Of a stretch of 64,000 bases of DNA, positions 12,336 to 21,001 are shown in pieces (the first letter of the stretch is position 1; the number at the start of each line of letters is the position of its first letter). The DNA is from Trifolium pratense (lineage: Eukaryota; Streptophyta; Magnoliopsida; Fabales; Fabaceae): positions 15,500,001 through 15,564,000 of the forward strand of contig NC_060060.1 in the NCBI RefSeq assembly GCF_020283565.1, read 5' to 3'. Under the pieces are notes generated by a model, which was given only the letters and a program-made list of their open reading frames with translations, searched no databases and was not told where the DNA came from. A program made the translations under genes and the position numbers.

Positions 12336-13305
12336 CTGAAAAGCAGCGAAAAGACAGTGAATTCGATAATTATCAAATCCACCCTTTCACCGCAATTCAA
12401 GTGAAAGTGCGTAAGATAGGGCGAGGACGCTGTCCCCGACCAAAAGCCCTTATCAAAATGGCAAAACAAAGACAAAAAACAGAGGAGACGAGGAGAACCA
12501 TTTAACAAAGCCTAAAAACGGGGAAACAGTCCCCGACGCAAGCTATCAACATTGCTCGACGCTTAGAAGCAAACTTCGTTTTTGCATAAAATCTCAAGTT
12601 AAAAACGGGGAGAAGCTCCCCAACATAGAGTTCTACAAACTCATTTTTTTTCCAATTAAATCCTAAAGTCAAAAACGGGGAGAGGGTCCCCGACATTCAT
12701 ACAAATTGTAAAGTCCCGCAAAACTCGCGAAGACGATAACGGGGAGAAGTTCCCCGACACAAGGCTTAACTAACCTAGTTTTTTGCTACAATAAACGGGG
12801 AGAAATAGCGAATCAATTCTCCACGACAAGATAATAATTGTTAACCGGGAGAGGAAACAACATTCTTCTCCCCGACGAAAAACGCATAGAATTCCAAGAA
12901 TTATTCATGGTGTTCATCATCATTTTCCAGAAGATTCATCATCTTCATCAATCGTTCATCATTTTTCCAGAAACAAAACCAAAGTTCATCAAAGTTCTTT
13001 GTTTTTCCAGAATCGGAAAAAATATGGGCAAAACCCAGAATCACGAAAACACTACAACACACAGAAACAACGTTTGATAGTGAAAATACCACCACCAAAC
13101 ACTAGTATCTCACTAAAACAGTATCTAAACTACTAACAAATGGGGTTCAACCCAAAACCAAAATGGGTATGGGAAAAGAAAAACCCATTCAAAACACATA
13201 AACCCAAAATAAACCAAAGTTTGCTCTAAATCTAAATGCATTCAAGGCGAAAACACAAATCAAAAGGCATAGGTTTGGAAAGCAAAACAGAGTAGGGCAC
13301 CTTAC
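12336..13305 (-). other. Intron in the 5' leader of the antisense gene
   Basis: On the minus strand a strong donor (AACAG/GTAAGG, 13306/13305) follows a short leader, and an acceptor (CTTTTCAG) ends at 12336, ten bases before the ATG at 12326. Inside lies a run of hairpin-forming GGGGA...TCCCCGAC motifs (12418-12880). Confidence 0.6.
12418..12880. repeat. Degenerate repeat of GGGGAGA-N-TCCCCGACA hairpin motif
   Basis: At least six copies occur, near 12434, 12516, 12604, 12674, 12739 and 12845, spaced roughly 50-90 bases. Each reads AACGGGGAGA followed after a few bases by TCCCCGACA, a small stem-loop. The LTRs carry the same motif at 2954-2973 and its 3' counterpart. Confidence 0.7.
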
Positions 13306-13438
13306 CTGTTTGAATGAAGACTTGAAGCAACGAAAAAGTAGAAGCTTTTGTGAACTTTGAACTTTCAATTGAGAAATGCAGTAGCAGCAGCAACGTATGA
13401 GAGAGGAAGAGAAAAGTCCAAATGAATCTCCCCTCTCC

Positions 13439-13446
13439 TATTTATA
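13439..13446 (-). promoter_or_regulatory. TATA box of the antisense gene
   Basis: TATAAATA on the minus strand lies about 130 bases upstream of the leader's splice donor. The transcript would start near 13410, with a CT-rich leader. It points in the same direction as the host BZR1-BAM gene. Confidence 0.55.
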
Positions 13447-14171
13447 GACCCTTTGAGGCCCTGCACCTCCATGGCGAAAAAACGCGCCCTTCCAATCACA
13501 CTCGTTGATCAAGATCCAACGGTTCTGATCAAAAATCATCGAAAGGCCCTGATTGAATCTCGCAGGAAATCAAAGGTCGCGTGTATCCAACGGCTAAGAG
13601 GCCCCCTCGTAAAACGAGGCAACTACTGCATATTCCCAATGTCATCATTACTCTTTCCACTAGCACACACACGCGTCAAGATCAGACGAAACGTTTGTCT
13701 TTTCACATCCCATCGAGCAGAACCACGCGCCTCTCGAGGGATTCGTCGCTATCCCCAACGTAGATATCTCCCCGACGTTGCGGACAAGCGCGAATTGCGG
13801 GCAATTGAAACAAACGCCACAAAACGTGCCCGCAAAAACAGGCAGCATCAACTAGATGCAACATACGCAATACCTCCTCGACAATTAGTTGAGGAACTAA
13901 AAAGCCAATAACGTTCAAAGGCAAAATCTCTTCCCCGTAAGTTCCTCCACGAACATCGTGGCACGCGCTACGAGCTAAGGGAAACTTCCTCCTTAGAAAT
14001 TTCTCCTCGTCATGCCACAGAGGAATTTACGAGCAACATATACTCTCCTCGCGCAAACGAGCAACAATCATAAATCAATGAATTGTGAACTCCTCCTACG
14101 ATTAGCGGGGAAAACATTTCCTCAACATGCGGGCCCGGACCTTAAGTCATTACTCCTATGCCTAGGAGCAA
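13447..14171. other. Retrotransposon 3' non-coding region
   Basis: This lies between the antisense promoter and the polypurine tract. A 152-codon plus-strand frame at 13453-13911 shows no family resemblance and is most likely chance. Nothing else was recognised. Confidence 0.5.
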
Positions 14172-14187
14172 CGACTTGGGGGGCTCC
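14172..14187 (+). other. Polypurine tract
   Basis: A purine-rich run with six consecutive G (GACTTGGGGGGCTCC) directly abuts the 3' LTR start, the expected plus-strand primer position. Confidence 0.75.
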
Positions 14188-14777
14188 TGTTCTGGACTGG
14201 GCCAAGAGCTGGCCCAATCGCTTCTGCCCGACATTTGGGGCATGGCCCAATAAGGGGAGACTTCCCCGACACGTCAGCCAGTGACGTGTCCTGCCCGACA
14301 TAACGGATAGGCGGCACGTTAAACATGTGCTCATCTATCCATGCATGTTGATCCATTCCACCGTAGTTTAACAGCTAAGCAGCACGTTTAGCACGTGCTC
14401 ATTTATCCAACCACATCTGTCACGGAGCCTATCCATTACCCGCGAATAGCGGGACGGTTCCAACCAAGATAGAGGCAAATAACGGTCTCCCCTACGATAC
14501 AGGGACTATCTTGGCAGTTGAGTCTATTGGGTCGGTTATCCCGGCCCAATAGACCAACCTTTGGCCCAGCGCCGGGGGCACTATATAAGCTCTCCTAGAC
14601 AGGAGAGCCAGGTATTCTAAACCATTACTCACTATACTTTCTCTCTCTTCTCTTGTATCTCTCTCATTCTCTTGCTGACTTAAGCATCGGAGTGCCTGCA
14701 GGTACAAACCCCCCATTCGGCGTGGATGCTTGCTCAACGGACCGGCCATCAACCTTTCTGATCATCAGGTTAGATCA
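14188..14777 (+). repeat. 3' LTR
   Basis: It matches the 5' LTR across its full length with about 13 substitutions, of which 12 are transitions, and one inserted A in the C-run near 14715. The TATA box copy is at 14582-14588. It lies immediately beside BZR1-BAM exon 1 (65 bases away) and in the opposite orientation to that gene. Confidence 0.95.
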
Positions 14778-14841
14778 AAAAAGACTCATTACTTTAATCA
14801 ATTTAAATTCAATCATGAAATTGAAAGAAAACGAATGAAAC

Positions 14842-15207
14842 CATGTGAGAAGGAGGAAGACACTGGCGATAGGTAGTTCCATCAGCATCAACAATCCAAC
14901 CAGCTTCACGCGCTAGAGCAGCGAGTACGTCGTTCATGTCAGCACGCGCCGGTAAAGGGAAATTACCATACTGACGGAGTCCAGCTAACATTCGGCTGGT
15001 GATGGCTCGACGGTGTCGTTCTCGGAGCTTCGTTTGTTCCTTTTCTTTTTCTCTTTCTTTTTTTCCTTTTCCGGTGGAATTGATTCCCACCGCCGTGGCA
15101 GCGAAGCCGCGGAGACGGCGAGGTTGTGGTTGAGCTAAGTAATCGGAGCTGTGATCGCTTTGAGGGTCCAGATCTTGTGTGGAAGCATCTTCGTTTGTGT
15201 TCTTCAT
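14842..15207 (-). CDS. BAM7/BAM8-like: BZR1-BAM beta-amylase, exon 1 (BZR1-type DNA-binding domain)
   Basis: This is a 122-codon exon from ATG at 15207 to a GT donor at 14841. It encodes a short acidic N-terminus, the RLRGFAATA segment, and a very basic helix-loop-helix-like block ([20 protein letters not shown], then [20 protein letters not shown] and [13 protein letters not shown]), the signature of the BZR1/BES1 DNA-binding domain. It ends on a complete codon (SHM) and continues in frame with [10 protein letters not shown] at 2205. A beta-amylase fused behind a BZR1 domain is the known architecture of Arabidopsis BAM7 and BAM8. The exon is open and undamaged, so the gene looks functional despite the insertion. 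The start is the first Met of the open frame and sits near the expected family N-terminus. Confidence 0.93.
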
Positions 15208-15640
15208 GTTTGTTCACGATTTTGCTACCATTCTACTACACATTCAAACTTGTTCAGTTCTTACAATTCAACTCGGTGTTCTATTCTGTTTAGTACGGAG
15301 TAATATCTTTTTTTTTTTAGAGATAAATAAGGATGTGTATTAGTAGAAAACATTCCCCAAAAGAAAGTACAAACTAAAAGAAACTACTACTAAAATACAA
15401 ATGTTCTTTAAAAAGACACATCTTAATAATTCAAATAGAAATATTTTCTTAAATTTCACGTGGTTAATTTATGATCAAATTTAAAAGTGAATTATATACA
15501 TGAGTTATAAAATATTTTCTTTTTTGAATCACTAACATGTGTTTTTTCTCAAATAACAAAATAGTACAAATGGAAAAACGTCAAACATCTTAACTACAAA
15601 AACTTGAACCAATACACCTTACAAAAGGGAGAGAAAAGGA
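15208..15640. other. Upstream region of the BZR1-BAM gene
   Basis: Non-coding and AT-rich with T-runs. A CACGTG core is present near 15458. No clear TATA box could be fixed, and no other feature was seen. Confidence 0.4.
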
Positions 15641-16070
15641 AAGAAGAGAAGACAAACAGCGAATAGGGTACCCACCACCAAGAAGCGATGGGACCCACAA
15701 GCCACCTACCACTATCGGCTCCGGCACAGGAGCAGAGGTTACGATGATTTTTAGTCATATATCACTTATCCGATGAAAGTTTCACCTTATCCACCAAAGA
15801 TTCGACAAAAACAGTTCATCTCGCAAAGTTAACATCATTCAAAGAGTTTCAGATTGTCCAAACAGTAGCATGACAAATTAACAACCACCCTAACTTATTC
15901 TTCCTACCCAATCCAAGAGCCAGAAAACCTTGGAAGACACTACTAATACTCACGGGAGACACACCAGAAGCAATTGTCAAGAGAAGTTTTGTCTCGTTAG
16001 CACCCTATCCTGAAGTAATTGCCAAGCGAAAATAATTACTTTAGAATGAGCCTCATCCATACTTTAGAGT
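15640..16070 (-). mobile_element. LINE C-terminal remnant
   Basis: Reading the minus strand across several frames gives pieces typical of the zinc-binding and C-terminal region of plant L1-type elements: SKVIIFAWQLLQDRVLTRQN, LGWLLICHATVWTI and ESLVDKVKLSS. Multiple stops and shifts show it is dead. Its ends could not be fixed. Confidence 0.6.
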
Positions 16071-16445
16071 TTGTTACTGTGCAAGAGATGAATTTGTGTA
16101 TGAACAAACAGATGTATTTAGACTTTAGTAAGAAGAAGTAAAAAGAAATTTTTATGGAATACTAAGAGGTTGCTACGAAGAGGAAGAAGAATGGAAGAAA
16201 AATTAGTAAACTGAATTGACATGGTAAATATACAATTATTAGAAGTTGTATTGACATAATTGAAATTAAAATGATTTGGGAAGTGGTTTGATAGAAAAGG
16301 CAAATACAAATCTTGAATGATAACAAAAATTCCCTAATCAAGATATTTCGTACTAAACAAACACTTAAAAAGTGTTCAAGTTTGACTTTGGCATTTCAAC
16401 TCTTTCCACAAACAATAACAAGTTGGTAAGCATCATAATCTTGAA

Positions 16446-16600
16446 ATGGTTTCTTATGGTGGTGTTGTGAATTCTTTTGAGGAATTGGAACTAGAATATG
16501 TAAAGGATTACATGAAAATTAGGAACAATGAAGTTTGGTGTTTGTGTCAAGATCTTTATTTAAAACACATTGGTTTATCTAACCAAACAGTGGTTAACAT
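16446..16600 (+). pseudogene. UDP-glycosyltransferase fragment
   Basis: A 71-codon frame contains GGVVNSFEELELEYVKDYMK and then EVWCLCQDLYL, matching residues about 216-250 of the neighbouring glycosyltransferase (GILVNTFEELEKNYVRGYEK, KVWCIGPLSL). It has no N-terminus and no sugar-donor box, and it is convergent to the intact gene. A 20-base A run at about 16716-16735 follows, so it may be a retrocopy or a decayed tandem duplicate. Confidence 0.7.
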
Positions 16601-16762
16601 TTCCCATACAAATCAATATCCAAAATGTTTGAGAAAATATAGTCTTTTCATGTATTTGTAGTAGCATTAATTAGCACATGACATATAGTGATTATAAAAA
16701 AGTGAAAGCTACAAATGAAAAAAAAAAAAAAAAAAACTACTTTGCTATGCTTAATCATTAAA

Positions 16763-18235
16763 TTATGAACTTTGCTCTAAAATTTCTTGTATAAACAATT
16801 TGCAATTAGAATCAGACGATCCACCATCTTCAACAGCCTTATAAGCCATATATTTAATCTCTTTAGCTCGGTTTCTTCTTTGCTCCCCTTCCACACCATT
16901 CTCCATAAGCTTTTCAATAGCCATCTTCACATCCTCTTTCTTCACCAAAACTTTCTCATCTTTAAATGTATCCATCGGATCCACACCAACTTCAACACCA
17001 ATCCTCACGCCGATCTTAAGCACTTGCACAATCAGCTTCTCATTAAAGAATTGTTCGGCAAACAATGGCCAAGTTATCATCGGTACACCGCATGAAATTG
17101 CTTCCAATGTTGAATTCCAACCACAATGAGATAAAAATCCACCGGTTGAAGGATGAGATAATATTTCAACTTGAGGCGCCCACCCTTTAATTATAACTCC
17201 TCTTCCCTTATTCCTCTCTCCAAAATTCTCTTCTTTTAACCACTTCTCTAACTCAACAGAACAATCATTTTTTCCAATCACCCAAATGAATGGATGGTTT
17301 GATGCTTCCAATCCCAAAGCAAGTTCCTTCAGTTGCGAAGCAGGAATGAAAGACAAACTACCAAAACATACATAGATGACAGAACAAGCTTTGTTTGAAA
17401 TAAGAAACTTTAGACATTCGGATTCAGAATCATTGATGAGTCCCTTATCGTCTTTACCAAACTTGCCGAATGTTAACTTGTCATGTAAGGAAAGTGGTCC
17501 TATACACCAAACCTTTTTAGCAACTTTCTCATAACCTCTAACATAATTCTTCTCCAACTCTTCAAAAGTATTCACCAATATCCCTTGTGATGAAAGTTCA
17601 GACTCTTTGAATTGATCAATAGCTTCTTTCCATGCCTCTGAATCTTGCTTCATAGCCTCGGGTAACTGCGCTTTTGTAAATTCAATTGTATCAGGCAAAT
17701 CTGGTACCACAAACAGCGTTGACATTGAGTCGACCCTTTCATGAACTTTGGAGAGGTTAATGTTATGTGAACACAAGAGTGTGAAACAAGAAATTCCATG
17801 GAAGACAACTCTTGGAATGTTGAATTTTGATGCAACATTTGAAGTCCAAGGAAGACATATATCAGAAACAATGCAAGTAGGTAGTTTTTCCAACTCAGAA
17901 AGCCAATTTTCAAGTGGTTCTTTAAGCATATTGCAAGCTGCAAAAAACAAAGGTTGGTATTTAGGAGAAGGAAGTGTATCCATATTTTCACACCCCTTTG
18001 GTAAACCTGCTTCTACACAAGGGAAAGGTAACAAATGGAATTGGATTTTGAGGTTTGAGGCTTTTGCTTGATCAACTATCATGTTGAACCTTTCTGCATT
18101 AAGTGGTGTAAGGACAACAGTGACAATGACACCATTTGATGCAAACAATTTTGCCATTTCTATGAAAGGAATGAGATGGCTTTGAGACATAAATGGAACA
18201 AGAAGGAAGTGTTGTTGGTTTGATTGGGAAGCCAT
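16763..18235 (-). CDS. Family-1 UDP-glycosyltransferase (UGT73-like)
   Basis: A single-exon gene of 490 residues. It should transfer a sugar, probably glucose, from a UDP-sugar to a small lipophilic plant metabolite in the cytosol. The acceptor-binding N-terminal half carries the putative catalytic His20 (FMSQSHLIPFIEMAKLFA) and the partner Asp125 (CIVSDICLPW). The donor-binding PSPG box spans residues 352-395, from WAPQVEILSHPSTGGFL to PLFAEQ, ending in the Gln usual for UDP-glucose users. The UGT73 group assignment rests on FHGISCFTLLC, FEELE and the PSPG text. The start was set at 18235 (MASQSNQQ), where family members begin; an in-frame Met at 18325 would add 30 hydrophobic residues and is less likely. 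The usual Gly before the catalytic His is Ser here. The substrate cannot be read from sequence. Confidence 0.95.
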   Translation of the reverse strand: MASQSNQQHFLLVPFMSQSHLIPFIEMAKLFASNGVIVTVVLTPLNAERFNMIVDQAKASNLKIQFHLLPFPCVEAGLPKGCENMDTLPSPKYQPLFFAACNMLKEPLENWLSELEKLPTCIVSDICLPWTSNVASKFNIPRVVFHGISCFTLLCSHNINLSKVHERVDSMSTLFVVPDLPDTIEFTKAQLPEAMKQDSEAWKEAIDQFKESELSSQGILVNTFEELEKNYVRGYEKVAKKVWCIGPLSLHDKLTFGKFGKDDKGLINDSESECLKFLISNKACSVIYVCFGSLSFIPASQLKELALGLEASNHPFIWVIGKNDCSVELEKWLKEENFGERNKGRGVIIKGWAPQVEILSHPSTGGFLSHCGWNSTLEAISCGVPMITWPLFAEQFFNEKLIVQVLKIGVRIGVEVGVDPMDTFKDEKVLVKKEDVKMAIEKLMENGVEGEQRRNRAKEIKYMAYKAVEDGGSSDSNCKLFIQEILEQSS

Positions 18236-18325
18236 TGGAAAATAAATTAATGTTAAGGGTGAGATAATGAAAAAGAATATGAAGAAGAACAAGTTAGCAC
18301 GTATGATATTGTGGTGTTGTATCAA

Positions 18326-18667
18326 ATTTGAAATTAGCCTCTACAAGAATACCTAATTTTGAGAAAGGGTGAGTGGCAATCTTTCTTTTTCACTAAAATC
18401 TTGGAATTTTTCAACCACTCTAGTTGTTTCAACTTTCTTGGAATGTTATTAATAGGGAAAATGCACCGGGAAGGATGTGGCACCTGTTTTATGAGATAAA
18501 ATTTCTTTGTCCTGTTTCTCTCTCCTACGCTTTTCAGTTTTTCACTCTCTTCAATTACTTCAGTATTGCATACTTTCTAGTTTCTAGCGTAGAACATAGT
18601 TATGTATTTTTTTTTACATAGAACATAGTTATGTTACTTACCAGGATAGCTTCACAATATATTTTTT
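18326..18667. other. UGT upstream region
   Basis: Non-coding, T-rich. It holds the promoter side of the glycosyltransferase gene; no certain element was picked out. Confidence 0.35.
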
Positions 18668-18684
18668 AATTTTATAAAGTTATA

Positions 18685-18969
18685 TGCAACTCATATGGCT
18701 TGTTTGTGTGTGGGTTGTGTGGACCGAAAGAAACTACAGGTTATTCAAAGGCTCGGCAAACTCTTTACATTCTATGTTGGACAAGATCAAGACTTTTTCC
18801 TACAGGTGGTTGAAAGCGACGAATAGTACCTTAGCTTTGAACTGTCATAGTTGGTGGTCTAGTCCTATGCTTTGCTTGAGTCTTGTATAATTTTTTTCGG
18901 TTTTGTATTTTGACTCTACTGTATCCTTACTCAGTCTCTCTTGGCACGCCTTGTGCTGGGAAGATTTTC

Positions 18970-19003
<34 letters not shown>

Positions 19004-19022
19004 ATTTTGGCTTGTTCAAAAA
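18685..19022 (+). mobile_element. 5'-truncated LINE with 17-bp target site duplication
   Basis: The insert encodes the C-terminal tail of an L1-type polyprotein (VWVVWTERNYRLFKGS, LDKIKTFSYRWLKATN) ending near 18890, then a 3' UTR with CCTTGTGCTGGGAAG and a (TA)n tail at 18971-19000. The same 17 bases, AATTTTATAAAGTTATA, flank it at 18668-18684 and 19023-19039. Only the last 340 bp of the element were inserted, typical of incomplete target-primed reverse transcription. Confidence 0.85.
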
Positions 19023-19348
19023 AATTTTATAAAGTTATAAATTTTTGTTTTTTTTTTTGTCTATAAAAAAAAGACACGTTTTAGTCCTGCAAATTTTTTA
19101 GATATTTAGTTTTAGTCCGGGCAAAATTTTGTAGGACTATAACATGTCATTTTTTTAGAGACCAAAACATAAAGACAAAAGTGGTGAAAATCTCGACTTA
19201 AAAATTAAATTTTGTGTTACTTTTTTTTCTTCGAGAAATTTTTTATAATATTTTAAATATGTCTGTGATATAATAATTCAAAAATACGCATTGGTTTAAC
19301 AATAAACACTAAAACTGCGTGCATAATTTTGTATGAACCAATAACATA

Positions 19349-19792
19349 CTTCCTCCGTCCCAAAATATAAGAGCTAGTTTGACTAATGCACGTATGCCAA
19401 CGCACAATTGTGATCGCTAATATCTTTAAGGGTCATGTTAACATGTGCATAAAAGGCACATGTTAAGGTTCTAAATATAGAAAATTGCATTTATTGTTAG
19501 AAAAAAATTTAATGCTTAAGAAGTTAAATGCACATATTTTAATATATTATTTCTACTTTTGCTTCCTTAACATGTGCCTTTGGTGCACATGTTAACATTT
19601 TCCTATCTTTAAATCCGTATTAGTAAAAATTATAAAAACTTGATATTTTGAAAATACTCGTCAAAACGAATCAAACAAGATCTTATATGGTAATATTTAT
19701 ATCTATATATTATTAAAAAAATACGGTTAAAACAAGATAAATGAATAGTGTCATTTAGTTAAATTAGCTCATATAAAATGGGACGGAGAGAG
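19349..19792. mobile_element. Stowaway-type MITE carrying a nested MITE
   Basis: It starts CTTCCTCCGTCCCAAAATAT and ends ATGGGACGGAGAGAG, flanked by TA. Its interior (TAGTAAAAATTATAAAAA, ACAAGATCTTATATG) recurs at 46605-46830. It is split by the 174-bp element at 19430-19603. Confidence 0.75.
19430..19603. mobile_element. 174-bp Mutator-type MITE, copy 1
   Basis: Ends GGGTCATGTTAACATGTGC and its imperfect inverse GCACATGTTAACATTTTCC make long terminal inverted repeats. The flanks TATCTTTAA (19421-19429 and 19604-19612) form a 9-bp duplication, the length made by Mutator-like elements. A second 174-bp copy lies at 43188-43361. Confidence 0.88.
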
Positions 19793-19911
19793 TATTTGAT
19801 CCTAATTTTTATTTTCTATTTCCAACTTTTATTTTATTTTATTTTCAAAGTATACAGTGATAAGTTGATAGCAGTAGGGATGGTTCCTATTCTGGAAAAT
19901 TGTGTTTTTTA

Positions 19912-20200
19912 TTAAAATATATGTTTAATGCACCTGGTGCTGGCTTGCTTTTTCAACATAATATGATCTCTTTTTCAACTTAAACTTTTTTTTTCAATGG
20001 CTCAATTTAATTTTTAATCAAAATAAAATTTAAATTAGTCTCTTACATTTTCATATTGGAGTAAATTAGTCTCCAAGACTCTAACTCATTATAATAGAGG
20101 GGCTAACCTACTTGAGGTTGGCCGGTCACATCCCTCACGACATAAGATTGAAAGATCCAAACCTTCCTCTTTGGAGCGGAAGCGGACGTGGCCATTGACT
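19912..20200 (+). repeat. 289-bp direct repeat, copy A
   Basis: It is repeated at 20713-21001 with an exact offset of 801 bases and two mismatches. The 3' half (GGTTGGCCGGTCACATCCCT) looks like the front of a SINE-like repeat that continues only in copy A, through GGTTTAGGTTCGATTATCTC to about 20400. Confidence 0.85.
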
Positions 20201-20712
20201 TGAGACTTTGGAATGTGTCCCTCTCAAGGTTTAGGTTCGATTATCTCTGATGTTGATTTTGGTTGGCTAGTCCATACAGAGCAAAGCTCTAACTTTAAAT
20301 GGAATCACTGCAAGTGAACGATGAGATTAGTCCCCTTCAATTTGTCGGTTCTTGACCAGATGCCGAACTTTTTTAAAAGAAAATAAAGGGACTAATTTAT
20401 CCCAATATGAAAGAAAAAAAAAAACTAAAGATGTTTACAATATTTCAAATATATATTTAAGTTTAGATTTTAATTATAAGTATCAAAAATATATTTAATT
20501 GTCTTATTTATATTATTTTAATTTTTAAAAACTCATAAGCATTGCTGCACAATGCACTAATTATAATAAACACGTAAGTAAATATAATGGGTATCGTGCA
20601 ATTTCGTCGAATGGCCTGTCGCACCATTTAGCATCTCTCTTCCAGTAAGAAAAATGCTAAAGTGTGCGAAAACTTTTTCGTTGAAACCGACGAATTAATG
20701 AATTATACTCTC

Positions 20713-21001
20713 TTAAAATATACGTTTAATGCACCTGGTCCTGGCTTGCTTTTTCAACATAATATGATCTCTTTTTCAACTTAAACTTTTTTTTTCAATG
20801 GCTCAATTTAATTTTTAATCAAAATAAAATTTAAATTAGTCTCTTACATTTTCATATTGGAGTAAATTAGTCTCCAAGACTCTAACTCATTATAATAGAG
20901 GGGCTAACCTACTTGAGGTTGGCCGGTCACATCCCTCACGACATAAGATTGAAAGATCCAAACCTTCCTCTTTGGAGCGGAAGCGGACGTGGCCATTGAC
21001 T
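20713..21001 (+). repeat. 289-bp direct repeat, copy B
   Basis: Second copy of 19912-20200. It breaks off abruptly at 21001 (CCATTGACT followed by AGAGAGGG), where copy A continues. The mismatches are near 20722 and 20736. Confidence 0.85.

Larger units (their letters stand above)
2890..14777 (+). mobile_element. Ty3/Gypsy LTR retrotransposon, Tat clade, complete but mutated
   Basis: The element is 11,888 bp, starting TG and ending CA, flanked by AAAAA at 2885-2889 and 14778-14782. It has a 589-bp 5' LTR, a primer-binding site directly after it, gag, protease, reverse transcriptase, RNase H, a second archaeal-type RNase H and integrase in Gypsy order, a 4.7-kb 3' region with an antisense gene, a purine tract and a 590-bp 3' LTR. 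The second RNase H, the missing chromodomain and the antisense Transposase_28-like gene point to the Tat group (relatives of Ogre, Retand and Grande); this placement rests on known families. The LTRs differ at 13 aligned sites plus one indel by my hand comparison, about 2.2%, so the insertion is fairly recent. Several stops and frameshifts make it non-autonomous. Confidence 0.95.
2206..14841 (-). other. Intron 1 of the BZR1-BAM gene, 12.6 kb, filled by a retrotransposon
   Basis: The donor is at 14841/14840 and the acceptor AG at 2207/2206. Only about 750 bases are original intron: 2206-2884 and 14783-14841 plus the duplicated AAAAA. The part from 2600 to 2790 is rich in degenerate AT/GC palindromes built on ATAGCGG and CACTATAG and may be an older small repeat. 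Both splice sites are intact, so splicing out the whole insert is possible. Confidence 0.85.

Noticed and set aside
13453..13911. 152-codon plus-strand frame in the retrotransposon 3' region
   Set aside because: Basic, low-complexity product with no family resemblance. It overlaps the antisense promoter and sits in non-coding element sequence, so it is probably chance.
18236..18325. Upstream Met adding 30 residues to the UGT
   Set aside because: Plant family-1 glycosyltransferases are cytosolic and begin close to the HFLLVPF block; the extra part is hydrophobic and lacks family support.
19912..21001. The 289-bp direct repeats as LTRs of a small element
   Set aside because: They lack TG/CA ends, a primer-binding site, a purine tract and a target duplication; a duplication event explains them better.
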